Assembly (NCBI RefSeq): GCF_014077005.1 | Contig: NZ_JACGVC010000053.1 | Span: 310,001 to 374,000, forward strand | Source: Colwellia sp. MB3u-45 | GTDB lineage: Bacteria > Pseudomonadota > Gammaproteobacteria > Enterobacterales > Alteromonadaceae | Length of the DNA: 64,000 nucleotides | Direction: 5' to 3' | Part shown: positions 1 through 11,438 of the stretch, one piece after another | Position numbering within the stretch: the stretch's first letter is position 1 | Layout: each line of letters begins with the position of its first letter | Program-made: the position numbers and the translations under genes | Notes under the pieces: generated by a model | Seen by the model: the letters and a program-made list of their open reading frames with translations, nothing else | The model's database searches: none | Told to the model about the DNA's origin: nothing

Positions 1-1884
1 CTCAATGTTTTTCGATACTTCTTCGGCGACATTGGCTTGTTGTTCTACTGCATGGGCTACTTCAAACGTTTGGCTTTGAAATTGACCAATAACCTCTGCA
101 ATATCAGCTAATACTTGCTGTACTTGCTGTGTTAGCTGGACACTATTTTCTGCCTGCAAGCAACTAGACTCCATCACTCCTACGGCATTTACCGCGGTTG
201 CTTGTAGCTCTTCAATTATGCGTTGGATATTAGCGGTAGATTCTTGGGTACGTGACGCCAGGGTGCGAACCTCGTCAGCAACAACAGCAAAGCCTCGGCC
301 TTGTTCTCCGGCTCTAGCCGCTTCAATGGCTGCGTTTAACGCCAATAAATTTGTTTGTTCAGCGATACTGCGTATTACGGTGACAACATCACCAATGGTT
401 TGCGTGCCTGTTTTTAGCTGATGCACAACCTGTGATGCGTCATCAACATTATTTGAAAGTTGTTGAATGCCAATGGTAGCTTGGTTAACAACATCAGAGC
501 CTAAGGCCACTTTCTCTTCAGCTTTCGTCACCAATTGCTTTGAATAATTTGTGTTGTTAGATATCTCGATGCTGGTTTGAGCTAATTCGGTGGCTGCGGT
601 GGCGACAAGATCTATTTCTCGTTTTTGCGCTTCAACAATATGAACTGTTTTTTTGCCGATTTTCTCTGCGGCACCACTTGAAGCTGACACTTCTCTAGTA
701 ATAACGATAGTTTGACTGACCAGTTGTTGAATTGAATCAACAAAGAGATTGAATTCATCAACCAACTTGCCAATTTCATCATTCTTTAACGGCGCTATTC
801 TTTGGGTTAAATCACCATCGCCATCGGCAATGTCTTTCATGGCATTTCTAAGGCTTGTTATGCGCTTAACAAAAGGTAATACGCTTAGCCACACAACAAT
901 AGCAATCATAATAATAATCGCGATAACAATAGCCACAGAAGACCTAAAAGCTGCTTCAACCGGCTTTGCTATTAGTTGCTCAGGGACCAGAAAGCCAAGT
1001 TTCCAATTCATTAGCGGATAGTCACTTTTGACTTGATTAAAAATGACTTGATAGTCTATGCCACGCAGAGATACCTGGGTAATGCCACTATCGTTCTGGG
1101 CAAGAGTTGTTTGCAATTGTGAAAAGCCCGATGTGTTTGAGAATTGGCTATCTACACTGGCCATAGTGTCTCCAGGTTTGAAATTATCATCAAAGCCAGG
1201 GAAGAAGACTAATTTTCCTGTGTCTGTCATTAAGAAGGCTTCTCCTTCGTTTTTATATTTAATAGGGGCGAGTAAATCATGTCCTATGGTGGTAATTAGA
1301 ATGTCCATACCACCAATACCTAATAATTGTCCATCGGGTAAATAGTAGGGTGAAGTAATAGTTGCTGAAATTGAACCGTCGTTATTGTCTACTGCGGGTT
1401 CAGTGACATACATTGTTGCTGCGCTAAGACTGCTCGACCACCAAGGTCGCTCATTGGTGTAATATTTCTCATCGTCATAACGACCATTTAAGTCGAAATA
1501 TTCATGGGTATTTTCGCTACCAAAAAATACACTTTTTATCGCAGGGTCTTTTTCTGAAAAGAATTTAAAATACCGGGTTACATCTTGGTATTGCTTATTA
1601 TCACTGATATTGGAAAGTCGTTTATCGTAGTTGTTAAACCAATCAATAACCAAGGGGTTAGCAAATACACTATGATTTATTTGGCCTTTTGCGACAAAAA
1701 ATTCTTTCACTTTGGTTGATTGCAAAGTAACAATATTCTCTATATCAGAGATAAGTTGCTCTCTGGTATTATCACTCACATTGGATAAAATAAAGAATGA
1801 GGTAATGACCAGTAGTATGGCAACTGCGCTTGATATGGTAATCACCAATTTTCGCATTATTGATTGACTAAAAAAATTGAACAT
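1..1884 (-). CDS. Methyl-accepting chemotaxis protein (C-terminus cut by window edge)
   Basis: Transmembrane chemoreceptor that passes ligand signals to CheA/CheW. The frame is open from ATG at 1884 to base 1, giving 628 residues without a stop. Seen: TM1 at about residues 10-32, a long periplasmic region with a double-Cache signature (YYTNERPWW near 140 and ITSPYY near 170), TM2 at about 310-330, a HAMP linker, then the cytoplasmic coiled coil. The highly conserved hairpin tip [18 protein letters not shown] lies near residues 518-536. dCache receptors of this type often sense amino acids or other small organic molecules, but the ligand cannot be deduced here. The gene is monocistronic as far as visible. 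Only the last part of the signalling domain is missing. Confidence 0.93.
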   Translation of the reverse strand, partial: MFNFFSQSIMRKLVITISSAVAILLVITSFFILSNVSDNTREQLISDIENIVTLQSTKVKEFFVAKGQINHSVFANPLVIDWFNNYDKRLSNISDNKQYQDVTRYFKFFSEKDPAIKSVFFGSENTHEYFDLNGRYDDEKYYTNERPWWSSSLSAATMYVTEPAVDNNDGSISATITSPYYLPDGQLLGIGGMDILITTIGHDLLAPIKYKNEGEAFLMTDTGKLVFFPGFDDNFKPGDTMASVDSQFSNTSGFSQLQTTLAQNDSGITQVSLRGIDYQVIFNQVKSDYPLMNWKLGFLVPEQLIAKPVEAAFRSSVAIVIAIIIMIAIVVWLSVLPFVKRITSLRNAMKDIADGDGDLTQRIAPLKNDEIGKLVDEFNLFVDSIQQLVSQTIVITREVSASSGAAEKIGKKTVHIVEAQKREIDLVATAATELAQTSIEISNNTNYSKQLVTKAEEKVALGSDVVNQATIGIQQLSNNVDDASQVVHQLKTGTQTIGDVVTVIRSIAEQTNLLALNAAIEAARAGEQGRGFAVVADEVRTLASRTQESTANIQRIIEELQATAVNAVGVMESSCLQAENSVQLTQQVQQVLADIAEVIGQFQSQTFEVAHAVEQQANVAEEVSKNIE

Positions 1885-2072
1885 ACTATTTAATACCTAT
1901 TTGAGAAATCTTATTATTAAGGGGGTAAATCGTACTAACATCAGTAATAACGTCAGTAATAACAAGTGGATGAAACATTCATAAAACATCAGCACTTAAA
2001 GAAAATAGTATCATGTGCTTTATCTCATGGCTATATTTTGCGCGCGCTTGCTGAAGATGTTTTAGGCAATAA
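1885..2072. other. Spacer between MCP gene and fusA terminator
   Basis: AT-rich spacer holding the presumed promoter and leader of the leftward chemoreceptor gene. No open frame or RNA gene was recognised. A direct repeat (atcagtaataacgtcagtaataac) lies at about 1940-1964. Confidence 0.5.
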
Positions 2073-2096
2073 AAAAGGATGCCGAAGCATCCTTTT
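2071..2096 (-). terminator. Rho-independent terminator of the EF-G gene
   Basis: Read leftwards, a 10-bp perfect stem (AAAAGGATGC / GCATCCTTTT) closes a stable UUCG tetraloop and runs into six T residues. It lies 24 bp past the EF-G stop codon, a textbook intrinsic terminator. Confidence 0.93.
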
Positions 2097-2119
2097 ATAA
2101 AAAGACTAAAGTAAGTGAA

Positions 2120-4225
2120 TTACTTTTTAGCTTTAGCTTTAGCTTCTTTCATTTCTTTTACTTCAGCAATAACGGCTTCTGCCACGTTGCTTGGACATGG
2201 AGAGTAGTGAGAGAATTCCATAGAGAATTGACCACGACCTGATGTCATTGTACGTAAAGTTCCGATGTAACCAAACATTTCTGAAAGTGGTACATCAGCT
2301 TTAATACGAACACCAGAAACACCAGCATCTTGACCTGCGATCATGCCACGACGACGGTTTAAATCACCAATAACATCACCAACGTGATCATCAGGCGTAA
2401 ACACATCAACTTTCATGATAGGTTCGATTAACTGGGCACCAGCTTTTGGAATTGATTGACGGAAAGCACCACGAGCAGCGAGTTCAAATGCAACAGCAGA
2501 TGAATCGACAGCATGGAAGCCACCATCGTACAATTCAATTTCAACGTCAAGTACAGGGAAACCAGCAAGAACACCAGTATCCATCATGCCTTTGAAGCCT
2601 TTTTCAATAGCTGGGAAGAATTCTTTTGGTACATTACCACCAACAACTTTTGATGAGAATGTAAAACCAGAATTTGGTTCACCTGGACGGATAATATAAT
2701 CAATTTTACCAAATTGACCAGAACCACCCGATTGTTTCTTATGCGTATAGCTATCATCAATTTCTTGAGTAATAGTTTCACGGTAAGCAACTTGTGGTTT
2801 ACCAACAGCTAATTCAACACCGTAAGTACGTTTTAGAATATCTACTTTGATATCTAAGTGAAGTTCACCCATACCAGATAAGATTGTTTCACCTGAATCT
2901 ATGTCAGTTTCAACTTGGAATGTTGGATCTTCAGCAACCATTTTACCGATAGCAATACCCATTTTTTCCGTTGAACCTTTATCTTTTGGTGTCACAGAAA
3001 TTGAAATTACAGGCTTAGGGAATACCATAGCTTCTAGGATGATTGGGTGCTTTGGATCACATAATGTGTGACCTGTCTGAACGTTACTTTTCATACCAAC
3101 AATCGCGATGATATCACCGGCTTGTGCTGAAGTAAGTTCGTTACGGTCATCGGCTTGCATTTCACACATGCGGCCAACACGCTCAGTTTTTCCTGTTGCA
3201 GCATTAAGAATGCTATCGCCTTTCTTCAACGTACCTGAATAGATACGTACGAAAGTTAATGTACCAAAACGGTCATCAGTGATTTTGAATGCTAACGCTT
3301 TGAATGTTTCATCTGCAGAAACGATTGCGTATTTACCATTAGGCTCACCTTCTTCATCAGTAAGTGGTTGTGGATCAACATCCACTGGTGATGGTAAGTA
3401 ATCAACAACGGCATCAAGAATGTTTTGAACACCTTTGTTTTTAAACGCAGAACCACAGTAAGTAGGGAAGAAGTCCATAGTACGTGTGCCTTTACGGATA
3501 CAACGTTTGATGTCTTCCATAGATGGCTCTGTGCCTTCTTCTAGATAGGCTTCGAAAAGATCATCATCTTGCTCAAGAGCAGTTTCAAGCAGCATTTCGC
3601 GGTATTCTTCTACTTTATCAACCATGTCTGCAGGTACATCAGTGATTTCGAAGTTTTCTGGAAGACCGGTTGCATCCCATATCCATGCTTTGCGGGTAAG
3701 TAGGTCAACAACACCAACAAACTCATCTTCTTCACCAATTGGCAACACCATGATAAGTGGGTTAGCACCAAGTACTGTCTCAGTTTGTTTAACAACACGA
3801 TAAAAATCAGCACCTAAACGGTCTAATTTGTTTACAAAGATAATACGGGCAACTTTTGAGTCATTCGCATAACGCCAGTTAGTTTCTGATTGTGGCTCAA
3901 CACCACCAGAGCCACAAAATACACCAATACCGCCATCAAGTACTTTAAGTGAACGGTAAACTTCAACGGTGAAATCAACGTGACCAGGAGTATCGATTAC
4001 GTTAAAACGGTGATCGTCCCAAAAACAGCTTACCGCAGCAGACTGGATGGTAATACCGCGCTCAGCTTCTTGTTCCATGAAGTCAGTCGTAGATTCACCA
4101 TCATGTACTTCACCTGTTTTATGGATCTGACCGGTAAGTTTAAGGATACGTTCAGTTGTTGTGGTTTTACCAGCATCAACGTGAGCGAAGATACCAATGT
4201 TTCTGTATTTAGATAAATCTGCCAT
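2120..4225 (-). CDS. fusA: Elongation factor G, EF-G2-type paralogue
   Basis: Translational GTPase of 701 residues that drives ribosomal translocation and/or recycling. G1 P-loop AHVDAGKT is at residues 14-21, G3 DTPGH at 78-82 and G4 NKLD at 132-135. Domains II-V follow, ending in a Lys/Ala-rich tail. The sequence matches, as far as I recall, the second EF-G of Vibrio and Shewanella (start [20 protein letters not shown]) better than canonical E. coli FusA. It stands alone, with its own terminator and a candidate promoter, and lacks the rpsL-rpsG-(fusA)-tufA neighbours of a str operon. The organism therefore probably has another fusA elsewhere. Whether this copy does translocation, recycling or both is not decidable here. 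Confidence 0.95.
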   Translation of the reverse strand: MADLSKYRNIGIFAHVDAGKTTTTERILKLTGQIHKTGEVHDGESTTDFMEQEAERGITIQSAAVSCFWDDHRFNVIDTPGHVDFTVEVYRSLKVLDGGIGVFCGSGGVEPQSETNWRYANDSKVARIIFVNKLDRLGADFYRVVKQTETVLGANPLIMVLPIGEEDEFVGVVDLLTRKAWIWDATGLPENFEITDVPADMVDKVEEYREMLLETALEQDDDLFEAYLEEGTEPSMEDIKRCIRKGTRTMDFFPTYCGSAFKNKGVQNILDAVVDYLPSPVDVDPQPLTDEEGEPNGKYAIVSADETFKALAFKITDDRFGTLTFVRIYSGTLKKGDSILNAATGKTERVGRMCEMQADDRNELTSAQAGDIIAIVGMKSNVQTGHTLCDPKHPIILEAMVFPKPVISISVTPKDKGSTEKMGIAIGKMVAEDPTFQVETDIDSGETILSGMGELHLDIKVDILKRTYGVELAVGKPQVAYRETITQEIDDSYTHKKQSGGSGQFGKIDYIIRPGEPNSGFTFSSKVVGGNVPKEFFPAIEKGFKGMMDTGVLAGFPVLDVEIELYDGGFHAVDSSAVAFELAARGAFRQSIPKAGAQLIEPIMKVDVFTPDDHVGDVIGDLNRRRGMIAGQDAGVSGVRIKADVPLSEMFGYIGTLRTMTSGRGQFSMEFSHYSPCPSNVAEAVIAEVKEMKEAKAKAKK

Positions 4226-4283
4226 TACTTTACTCTATTTAAGTCGCTACTAAAAAAGCGGAATTGTTGAAAATTTGCGCGCG

Positions 4284-4289
4284 AGTATA
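4284..4289 (-). promoter_or_regulatory. Candidate extended -10 promoter of EF-G gene
   Basis: Leftward TATACT preceded by TGG (an extended -10, TGn) about 60 bp upstream of the EF-G start. It is followed by an alternating CG stretch resembling the GC-rich discriminator of stringently controlled translation genes. No good -35 is seen. Confidence 0.5.
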
Positions 4290-5215
4290 CCATTACTCAA
4301 GACGAATCGACATAAAAAATCATTTAAGTTTGCTAATTTTTGCTCAGCGCAGTTAAAAAGCTCAGTTGTGAAGCATATTTGGTGGTATTGAGATAATAAA
4401 TAAAAAAATAACAAACCAATAGCTCTGCTTATATATGGCTATTAAATATAGTAATTGAAAACTGCAATGAAATTTGAATCAAGGCAATATGGCCTTAAAT
4501 ATTGTTTTGACATTGTGTTGATAGTGTTTTGACATTATCTATACCGCTTGAGTGAATATTTTTAGCCTAGATTAAACCATCTAATATTAGTCTCTATTGA
4601 GCAAACACCATCATAATGTAATAAGACTATACCCGACTTACTGCAATATACTCTTTTACCACTAAACTAGGCAATCAGATTAAAGGACAATTCGAAGGTA
4701 AGTGCCATTATCAGTAATTAGGTTCAGTGCTGCTTTAATAGCAACAGTGGCGAGACTGCTTCATTGATAATGGAATAACTCATCGACGCGAGCAGAAAAT
4801 CATTGCTCTTGTTTATTAAAGCTATTTATAGAAGGTTTTGCTTGCTGGCCTAAGCTTATTGAGTGTTGTTCAGACTCAACATTTATACGCCCTTACAGAC
4901 TAAATTCATTTGGCTGCAGGGAATATAAGACGCCTGATAGCATTATCTATATCAGCATTTGATTAAGTATGATGGTAAGAGACGATTTTGCTAGCGTTAA
5001 GATCAACTTCTTACAGACAAGTTATTAAAGGCTCATTTGTTATATTATTGATTGCAAGAAAAGCACAATTATTGCTGATGAGGATAGCCTACTTTACACA
5101 ACACTCATCATCGATAGTCTAGTCTTCAATCCATATATAGCTAAGCCTTTCTAGACTTGCAAGCCTGTATTTAAAAGCGAAAAGGTTATAGGTGTTAAAG
5201 CGGTTAAATAAATAG
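4290..5215. other. Gene-free stretch upstream of the S10 operon
   Basis: About 0.9 kb between the divergent EF-G and rpsJ promoters. All six frames are broken by frequent stops and nothing was recognised as a protein, tRNA or structured RNA. Short inverted repeats occur: CCATTATCA near 4706 with TGATAATGG near 4763, and TTGAGT/ACTCAA near 4859-4880. It could be decayed coding DNA, but no family can be named. Confidence 0.5.
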
Positions 5216-5243
5216 TTGAAATTATCATCGCTCTCTGTATAAT
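5216..5243 (+). promoter_or_regulatory. Promoter of the S10 ribosomal operon
   Basis: TTGAAA (5216-5221), a 16-bp spacer and a perfect TATAAT (5238-5243), followed by a GC-rich discriminator (acgcctcc). The site is about 180 bp upstream of rpsJ, leaving room for a long regulatory leader as in E. coli. Confidence 0.85.
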
Positions 5244-5351
5244 ACGCCTCCACGTCGAGCTAGTCTCAACGTGTTTATCAGTTAACGTATTAGTTTAAAT
5301 TATTAATAGTTAACACACAGCAATTCCGATACGGAGTTGAATGTTATAGCG

Positions 5352-5734
<383 letters not shown>

Positions 5735-5747
5735 TAGGAGTTTTAAC

Positions 5748-6386
5748 ATGACTATAGGTCTAGTTGGACGTAAAGTGGGCATGACTCGCATCTTCTCTGA
5801 AGATGGCGTATCTACTCCTGTCACCGTCCTAGAAGTTGAAGCGAACCGTGTTGCTCAGGTTAAAACTGTTGACAACGATGGTTATTCGGCGCTTCAAGTT
5901 ACTACGGGAAGCAAAAAAGCTAACCGTGTTAACAAGCCAACAGCTGGTCATTTTGCGAAAGCTGGTATCGAAGCAGGCCGTGGCCTGTGGGAATTCCGCT
6001 TAAATGCAAATGAAGGCGAAGGTCTTGTAGCTGGCAGTGAAATCACTGTTGAGCTATTTAATGACACGAAATTAGTAGATGTTACTGGCACCTCAAAAGG
6101 TAAAGGTTTCCAAGGTGGTATTAAGCGTTGGAATTTTTCAATGCAAGATGCAACTCATGGTAACTCACTATCTCACCGTTCAAACGGTTCGATAGGTATG
6201 TGTCAAACACCAGGTCGTGTTTTCAAAGGCAAAAAAATGTCTGGTCACATGGGTGCTGCAAAAGTTACAACGCAAAACCTTGAATTGGTTCGTGTTGATG
6301 TAGAACGTAACTTGCTCCTTATTAAAGGTGCGGTTCCGGGTGCAATCAACGGTAGCGTAATCATCAAACCAGCTGTTAAAGCCTAG
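5748..6386 (+). CDS. rplC: 50S ribosomal protein L3
   Basis: Primary 23S rRNA binder that helps start 50S assembly. It has 212 residues and starts [16 protein letters not shown]. The start ATG at 5748 follows TAGGAG with 7-bp spacing. A longer in-frame reading exists upstream but overlaps rpsJ and lacks homology. The conserved [15 protein letters not shown] loop that reaches towards the peptidyl transferase centre is present at about residues 127-141, with the Gln that PrmB methylates in E. coli further on. Confidence 0.98.
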   Translation: MTIGLVGRKVGMTRIFSEDGVSTPVTVLEVEANRVAQVKTVDNDGYSALQVTTGSKKANRVNKPTAGHFAKAGIEAGRGLWEFRLNANEGEGLVAGSEITVELFNDTKLVDVTGTSKGKGFQGGIKRWNFSMQDATHGNSLSHRSNGSIGMCQTPGRVFKGKKMSGHMGAAKVTTQNLELVRVDVERNLLLIKGAVPGAINGSVIIKPAVKA

Positions 6387-6401
6387 TCCAGGAGATTTGT
6401 G

Positions 6402-7007
6402 ATGGAATTAGCATTAAAAGACGCTTCAGGCGCTCTTGAAGTTTCTGAAACAACTTTTGGACTTGAGTTTAATGAAGCTCTTGTACACCAAGTAGTAGTT
6501 GCTTATGCAGCTGGTGCTCGTGCAGGTACTCGTGCTCAAAAAACTCGTTCAGAAGTTAGTGGTGGTGGCGCAAAACCATGGCGTCAAAAAGGTACTGGCC
6601 GTGCACGTGCTGGTACTAGTCGTGGTCCAATCTGGCGTACAGGTGGCGTAACATTCGCTGCTAAGCCACAGGATCACAGCCAAAAAGTAAACCGTAAAAT
6701 GTACCGTGGTGCGATTAAAAGCATCCTTTCTGAGCTAGTTCGTCAAGAACGCTTGATCGTGGTAGAAAATTTTACAGTTGAAACACCAAAAACTAAAGAG
6801 TTAGTAGCTAAACTAAACGCATTGGAGTTAAAAGACGTATTAATCGTTACTCCAGATGTTGATGAGAACTTGTTCTTATCAGCGCGCAACTTGTATAAAG
6901 TTGACGTGCGTGACGTAGACGGTATTGACCCAGTTAGCTTGGTAGGTTTCGAAAAAGTTTTGATGACTGCATCAGCAGTTAAGCAACTTGAGGAGATGTT
7001 AGGATGA
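6402..7007 (+). CDS. rplD: 50S ribosomal protein L4
   Basis: L4 lines part of the peptide exit tunnel and, in E. coli, is the autogenous repressor of this operon. It has 201 residues, identical in length to the E. coli protein, and starts [20 protein letters not shown]. The ATG at 6402 follows AGGAG. A GTG directly before it is less well placed. The extended tunnel loop [17 protein letters not shown] is present. The stop overlaps the rplW start by 4 bp (ATGA). Confidence 0.98.
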   Translation: MELALKDASGALEVSETTFGLEFNEALVHQVVVAYAAGARAGTRAQKTRSEVSGGGAKPWRQKGTGRARAGTSRGPIWRTGGVTFAAKPQDHSQKVNRKMYRGAIKSILSELVRQERLIVVENFTVETPKTKELVAKLNALELKDVLIVTPDVDENLFLSARNLYKVDVRDVDGIDPVSLVGFEKVLMTASAVKQLEEMLG

Positions 7008-7306
7008 TAAACGAAGAACGTTTACTGAAAGTGCTTTTAGCACCGAACATTTCTGAGAAAAGCACAATGGCTGCTGAAGTTAACAACACAGTTGTTTTCA
7101 AAGTTGCCACTACTGCTACTAAAGCTGAAATCAAAGCTGCTGTTGAGAAACTTTTTGAAGTTTCAGTTGATGGTGTTCGTACATTAAATGTCAAAGGTAA
7201 AGTGAAACGTACTGGTGCTCGTTTTGGTCGCAGAAGCGATTGGAAAAAAGCATACGTTACACTTGCTGAAGGCAGCGACATCAACTTCGTTGGCGCGGAA
7301 TCATAG
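7004..7306 (+). CDS. rplW: 50S ribosomal protein L23
   Basis: Exit-tunnel rim protein and docking point for trigger factor and SRP. It has 100 residues ([20 protein letters not shown]), the family length. Its ATGA overlap with rplD indicates translational coupling. The trigger-factor contact Glu lies in the conserved NISEKST region near residue 18. Confidence 0.98.
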   Translation: MINEERLLKVLLAPNISEKSTMAAEVNNTVVFKVATTATKAEIKAAVEKLFEVSVDGVRTLNVKGKVKRTGARFGRRSDWKKAYVTLAEGSDINFVGAES

Positions 7307-7318
7307 GAGTTTACGAAA

Positions 7319-8143
7319 ATGGCTATAGTTAAATGTAAACCTACTTCTCCGGGTCGTCGCCACGTTGTTAAAGTGGTAAACACGGAGTTGCATAAAGGTA
7401 AGCCTTACGCACCATTGTTAGACACTAAGTCTAAATCTGGTGGTCGTAACAATAATGGTCGCATTACTGTTCGTCACATTGGTGGTGGACACAAGCAACA
7501 TTATCGTATGGTTGACTTTAAACGTAATAAAGATGGTATCCCTGCTAAAGTAGAACGTTTGGAATATGATCCAAACCGTAGTGCAAATATTGCACTAGTA
7601 CTTTACGCTGATGGTGAACGTCGTTACATCCTAGCCCCTAAAGGCTTAAGCGCTGGAGATTCAATCCAGTCTGGTGTCGATGCTCCTATTAAGCCAGGTA
7701 ACACTTTACCACTTCGCAACACACCATTAGGTAGTGTTGTTCACGCAATCGAACTTAAACCAGGTAAAGGTGCTCAAATCGCACGTGCTGCTGGTACTTA
7801 CGCTCAACTAGTTGCGAAAGACGGTGCTTATGTCACTTTACGTCTTCGCTCTGGTGAAATGCGTAAAATAGAGTCAGATTGTCGTGCTACTTTAGGTGAA
7901 ATCGGCAACGCTGAACACATGCTTCGCTCTTTGGGTAAAGCTGGTGCTTCACGCTGGCGTGGTGTTCGCCCAACTGTTCGTGGTGTTGCCATGAACCCAG
8001 TTGATCACCCACACGGTGGTGGTGAAGGTAAAACATCAGGCGGTCGTCACCCGGTATCACCTTGGGGTGTACCAACTAAAGGTTACAAGACTCGTTCTAA
8101 CAAGCGTACCGATAAATTTATCGTACGTCGTCGTGCTAAATAA
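7319..8143 (+). CDS. rplB: 50S ribosomal protein L2
   Basis: Highly conserved 23S rRNA binder needed for subunit joining and peptidyl transfer. It has 274 residues (273 in E. coli). The essential histidine motif [13 protein letters not shown] lies at about residues 224-236, and the basic C-terminus ends in VRRRAK. The start follows TAGGAG. Confidence 0.98.
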   Translation: MAIVKCKPTSPGRRHVVKVVNTELHKGKPYAPLLDTKSKSGGRNNNGRITVRHIGGGHKQHYRMVDFKRNKDGIPAKVERLEYDPNRSANIALVLYADGERRYILAPKGLSAGDSIQSGVDAPIKPGNTLPLRNTPLGSVVHAIELKPGKGAQIARAAGTYAQLVAKDGAYVTLRLRSGEMRKIESDCRATLGEIGNAEHMLRSLGKAGASRWRGVRPTVRGVAMNPVDHPHGGGEGKTSGGRHPVSPWGVPTKGYKTRSNKRTDKFIVRRRAK

Positions 8144-8171
8144 TAGTACTTTTAATTAAAGAGGAATCACC

Positions 8172-8447
8172 ATGCCACGTTCTCTCAAGAAAGGTCCATT
8201 CATAGACCTACACTTGTTGACGAAGGTAGAGACAGCGGTGGAAAGCGGGATTAAAAAGCCAATTAAGACTTGGTCTCGTCGTTCAATGATCATCCCTACG
8301 ATGATCGGATTGACCATTGCCGTCCATAATGGCCGTCAACACGTACCTGTATTTGTAACTGATGAAATGATCGGTCACAAATTAGGTGAATTTGCACCAA
8401 CTCGTACTTACCGTGGCCATGTCGCGGATAAGAAAGCGAAGAGATAG
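8172..8447 (+). CDS. rpsS: 30S ribosomal protein S19
   Basis: 30S head protein that contacts S13 and the A-site tRNA. It has 91 residues, begins [16 protein letters not shown] and contains the conserved [14 protein letters not shown] tail. A strong AGAGGAA ribosome-binding site lies at 8160-8166. rplV follows after 10 bp. Confidence 0.98.
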   Translation: MPRSLKKGPFIDLHLLTKVETAVESGIKKPIKTWSRRSMIIPTMIGLTIAVHNGRQHVPVFVTDEMIGHKLGEFAPTRTYRGHVADKKAKR

Positions 8448-8457
8448 GGGAAATTAG

Positions 8458-8790
8458 ATGGAAGCTATTGCTACACATAAATTTGCCCGTGGCTCTGCAC
8501 AAAAAGCACGCTTAGTTGTGGATCAGATCCGCGGCTTGCACGTTGAAAAAGCACTTGAGATCTTAACATTCAGCAATAAATCTGCTGCTGTTTTGGTTAA
8601 AAAAGTACTTGATTCAGCTATTGCTAACGCAGAGCACAACGAAGGTGCAGACATTGACGAGCTTATCGTAAAAACTATTATGGTTGACGATGGTCCAACA
8701 ATGAAACGTATTAAGCCTCGTGCGAAAGGTCGCGCGGATCGAATCCTTAAGCGTACAAGTCACATTACTGTGATTGTATCTGATAGCTAG
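8458..8790 (+). CDS. rplV: 50S ribosomal protein L22
   Basis: L22 forms the tunnel constriction with L4, and its beta-hairpin ([20 protein letters not shown]) is complete. It has 110 residues, the same as E. coli. A GGGGAA site precedes the ATG. Confidence 0.98.
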   Translation: MEAIATHKFARGSAQKARLVVDQIRGLHVEKALEILTFSNKSAAVLVKKVLDSAIANAEHNEGADIDELIVKTIMVDDGPTMKRIKPRAKGRADRILKRTSHITVIVSDS

Positions 8791-8801
8791 GAGATATTAG
8801 A

Positions 8802-9500
8802 ATGGGTCAAAAAGTCCATCCAAATGGTATTCGCTTAGGTATCACGAAACCTTTCGCGTCTACTTGGTTTGCAAGTACTAAAGATTTCGCAGCTAATTTA
8901 CACGGTGACCATTTGGTTCGTGAATATTTAACTGAAAAGCTTAAGCGTGCTTCATTATCAAAAATTGTAATTGAACGTCCGGCTAAATCTATCCGCGTTA
9001 CAATCCACACGGCTCGTCCGGGTGTTGTAATCGGTAAGAAAGGCGAAGATGTTGAGAAACTACGTTTAGCGGTTTCTAAAATTGCTGGTGTTCCTGCTCA
9101 AATCAACATTGCTGAAGTGCGTAAACCAGAAATGGATTCGCAGCTTGTTGCTGATAGCATCGCTAGTCAATTAGAACGTCGTGTAATGTTCCGTCGTGCG
9201 ATGAAACGTGCTGTACAAAATGCTATGCGTTTAGGCGCAAAAGGCATCAAAGTACAAGTAAGTGGTCGTTTAGGCGGTGCAGATATTGCACGTGCTGAAT
9301 GGTATCGTGAAGGTCGTGTTCCATTACACACTTTACGTGCTGACATTGATTACTCAATTGCGCGTGCTGATACCACTTACGGTGTTATCGGTATCAAAGT
9401 ATGGATCTTTAAAGGCGAAGTAATTGGCAACATGCCATTACAAGTAGAGCAACCAGCTGCTAAGCCTAAAAGAAAACCTAACCGCAAGACCAGTAAGTAG
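8802..9500 (+). CDS. rpsC: 30S ribosomal protein S3
   Basis: mRNA-entry protein with KH domain motif [14 protein letters not shown] at about residues 74-87 and the C-terminal S3 domain ([17 protein letters not shown]). It has 232 residues (233 in E. coli) and a lysine/proline-rich tail. It is spaced 11 bp from rplV and has a TAGGAG site. Confidence 0.98.
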   Translation: MGQKVHPNGIRLGITKPFASTWFASTKDFAANLHGDHLVREYLTEKLKRASLSKIVIERPAKSIRVTIHTARPGVVIGKKGEDVEKLRLAVSKIAGVPAQINIAEVRKPEMDSQLVADSIASQLERRVMFRRAMKRAVQNAMRLGAKGIKVQVSGRLGGADIARAEWYREGRVPLHTLRADIDYSIARADTTYGVIGIKVWIFKGEVIGNMPLQVEQPAAKPKRKPNRKTSK

Positions 9501-9511
9501 GGGAATAAGTA

Positions 9512-9925
9512 ATGTTACAACCAAAACGTACTAAGTTCCGCAAGCAATTTAAAATGCGTAACCGCGGTCTTGCACATGTAGGTAGTTCAGTAAGCTTCGG
9601 TACTTTCGGGTTAAAATCAATGGAACGTGGTCGTATGACTGCGCGTCAAATTGAAGCGGCTCGTCGAGCAATGACTCGTCACGTGAAGCGTCAAGGTAAA
9701 ATCTGGATCCGTGTATTCCCTGATAAGCCAATTACTAAAAAACCTCTTGAAGTTCGTATGGGTAAAGGTAAAGGTTCAGTGGAATATTGGGTATGCCAAA
9801 TTCTACCTGGTCGTGTTCTTTATGAAATGGAAGGTGTTTCGGAAGAGATTGCTCGTGAAGCATTTGCTTTAGCAGCAGCTAAACTTCCGTTCAAAACAAC
9901 TTTCGTAACTAGAACGGTGATGTAA
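9512..9925 (+). CDS. rplP: 50S ribosomal protein L16
   Basis: Late-assembling protein that positions A-site tRNA. It has 137 residues (136 in E. coli), starting [26 protein letters not shown] site precedes the ATG. Its last base is the first base of rpmC (TAATG). Confidence 0.98.
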   Translation: MLQPKRTKFRKQFKMRNRGLAHVGSSVSFGTFGLKSMERGRMTARQIEAARRAMTRHVKRQGKIWIRVFPDKPITKKPLEVRMGKGKGSVEYWVCQILPGRVLYEMEGVSEEIAREAFALAAAKLPFKTTFVTRTVM

Positions 9926-10116
9926 TGAAAGCTAGTGAATTGAAAGAAAAAAGCATTGAAGAGCTAAACGCTGAATTGCTTGAGTTGTTACGCGAACAGT
10001 TTAACTATCGCATGCAAGCAAGCACAGGTCAGTTAACGCAAACTCATTTGCAAAGAAATGTACGCCGTAACATCGCGCGTGTTAAGACTATCATAACTGA
10101 GAAGGCAGGTAAGTAA
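9925..10116 (+). CDS. rpmC: 50S ribosomal protein L29
   Basis: Small tunnel-exit protein next to L23. It has 63 residues, as in E. coli ([19 protein letters not shown]). It overlaps both neighbours by one base through TAATG junctions, so its translation is probably coupled to rplP and rpsQ. Confidence 0.97.
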   Translation: MKASELKEKSIEELNAELLELLREQFNYRMQASTGQLTQTHLQRNVRRNIARVKTIITEKAGK

Positions 10117-10367
10117 TGAGCGAAGCAAAAATTCGTACACTACAAGGTCGTGTCGTCAGTGACAAAATGGATAAGTCTATCACTGTCCTGATCGAACGAC
10201 GTGTTAAGCACCCTATGTACGGTAAGTACATGACGCGTTCAACTAAGTTGAAAGCGCATGATGAAACTAACCAATGTGCAGCTGGTGATTTAGTATCTAT
10301 TCGTGAATGTGCACCAATTTCTAAGACTAAGTCTTGGACTTTGGTAGCTGTATTAGAGAAAGCTTAA
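10116..10367 (+). CDS. rpsQ: 30S ribosomal protein S17
   Basis: Primary 16S rRNA binder with an OB fold. It has 83 residues, containing [21 protein letters not shown] and the loop [13 protein letters not shown]. It is the last gene of the S10 transcription unit, and an intrinsic terminator follows 31 bp after its stop. Confidence 0.97.
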   Translation: MSEAKIRTLQGRVVSDKMDKSITVLIERRVKHPMYGKYMTRSTKLKAHDETNQCAAGDLVSIRECAPISKTKSWTLVAVLEKA

Positions 10368-10398
10368 TCGCCTGATCTAATTCACAATAAGAACTTTG

Positions 10399-10430
10399 AA
10401 AAGGCTCTGCTTCGGCAGGGCCTTTTTTTT
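10399..10430 (+). terminator. Intrinsic terminator between S10 and spc operons
   Basis: GGCTCTGC/GCAGGGCC (one G-U pair), extended by AAAA/TTTT, closes a UUCG tetraloop and is followed by eight T residues. It ends the S10 unit before rplN. In E. coli the spacer at this point contains the spc promoter. Confidence 0.93.
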
Positions 10431-10617
10431 CAACAAAAAATTATAGATAGATTTTAAACGTCATTTTTTAAATGTGATATTAATACGGGATAATTAAGTG
10501 AATTATACCCTTGGTATAGTGCATTTTTCGGAGACTGTGGCAGCAATCCTCCTACAGACCCCTCCTAGCATAGTGGTTACTTTTTAGCTAAATAAAGTAT
10601 CACTTTTAAATCACCGG

Positions 10618-10626
10618 TGTTATAAT
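10618..10626 (+). promoter_or_regulatory. Extended -10 promoter of the spc operon
   Basis: TGT-TATAAT at 10618-10626 is an extended -10 element with no clear -35. A GC-rich start region (ctcgcgcccgctcg) follows. The site lies about 105 bp before rplN. The 10431-10617 stretch upstream holds no recognised gene. Confidence 0.75.
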
Positions 10627-10730
10627 CTCGCGCCCGCTCGTTGTGAGTGGGATTTAGAAGGCAGTGACGGGTCAAATTTCTGGCCTTGAATTTAATCTTT
10701 TATAAAGATAATTTAGCGGAGACATATTAA

Positions 10731-11099
10731 ATGATCCAAATGCAATCACAACTGAACGTAGCTGATAACAGCGGCGCTCGACGTGTACAATGTATAAAGG
10801 TTCTTGGTGGTTCGCACCGTCGCTACGCACGCATTGGTGACATCATTAAAATTGCAGTGAAGGAATCAACTCCTCGCGGCAAAGTTAAAAAAGGTGATGT
10901 CCTAACTGCAGTAGTGGTGCGCACTAAGAAAGGTGTTCGTCGTTCAGATGGTTCTACCATCCGTTTTGATGAAAATGCGGCTGTAATGTTAAATGCTAAC
11001 TTACAACCAATTGGTACTCGTATTTTCGGTCCTGTGACTCGTGAACTTCGTAATGAAAAATTCATGAAAATTGTTTCACTTGCACCAGAAGTACTATAA
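10731..11099 (+). CDS. rplN: 50S ribosomal protein L14
   Basis: First gene of the spc operon. It has 122 residues, starting [22 protein letters not shown]. It is a 23S rRNA binder at the subunit interface, forms bridges to 16S rRNA and is the docking site of the silencing factor RsfS. A GCGGAG site precedes the ATG. In E. coli the operon is repressed by S8, and no S8 site was resolved here. Confidence 0.98.
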   Translation: MIQMQSQLNVADNSGARRVQCIKVLGGSHRRYARIGDIIKIAVKESTPRGKVKKGDVLTAVVVRTKKGVRRSDGSTIRFDENAAVMLNANLQPIGTRIFGPVTRELRNEKFMKIVSLAPEVL

Positions 11100-11111
11100 G
11101 GAGTCACGATA

Positions 11112-11426
11112 ATGGCATCTAAGATTCGTCGTGATGATGAAGTAATCGTACTTGCAGGTAAAGACAAGGGCAAAACTGGTAAAGTGACCAAAGTTCTTGT
11201 TGAAGACGGCAAAGTATTTGTTGAAGGTATTAACTTAATCAAGAAGCACACTAAGCCTGTACCTCAGTTACAGCAGCCTGGTGGGATTGTTGAAAAAGAA
11301 GCACCTTTAAATGTATCCAACGTTGCGATTGTTAACCCAGCTACTGGCAAAGCAGATCGTGTTGGTTTTAGAGATGAAGACGGCAAAAAAGCCCGTTTTT
11401 TCAAATCTAATAACGAATTAATTTAA
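11112..11426 (+). CDS. rplX: 50S ribosomal protein L24
   Basis: Assembly initiator protein with a KOW motif ([18 protein letters not shown], residues 8-25). It has 104 residues, the E. coli length. An AAGGAG site overlaps the rplN stop region. Confidence 0.97.
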   Translation: MASKIRRDDEVIVLAGKDKGKTGKVTKVLVEDGKVFVEGINLIKKHTKPVPQLQQPGGIVEKEAPLNVSNVAIVNPATGKADRVGFRDEDGKKARFFKSNNELI

Positions 11427-11438
11427 TTGGAGTAAACG

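Noticed and set aside
218-1345. Plus-strand frames opposite the chemoreceptor (218-421, 749-1021, 1058-1345)
   Set aside because: Antisense to strongly conserved chemoreceptor sequence, with no ribosome-binding sites and low-complexity translations.
6979-7383. 134-codon minus-strand frame
   Set aside because: Lies antisense to rplW and the start of rplB, both certain genes.
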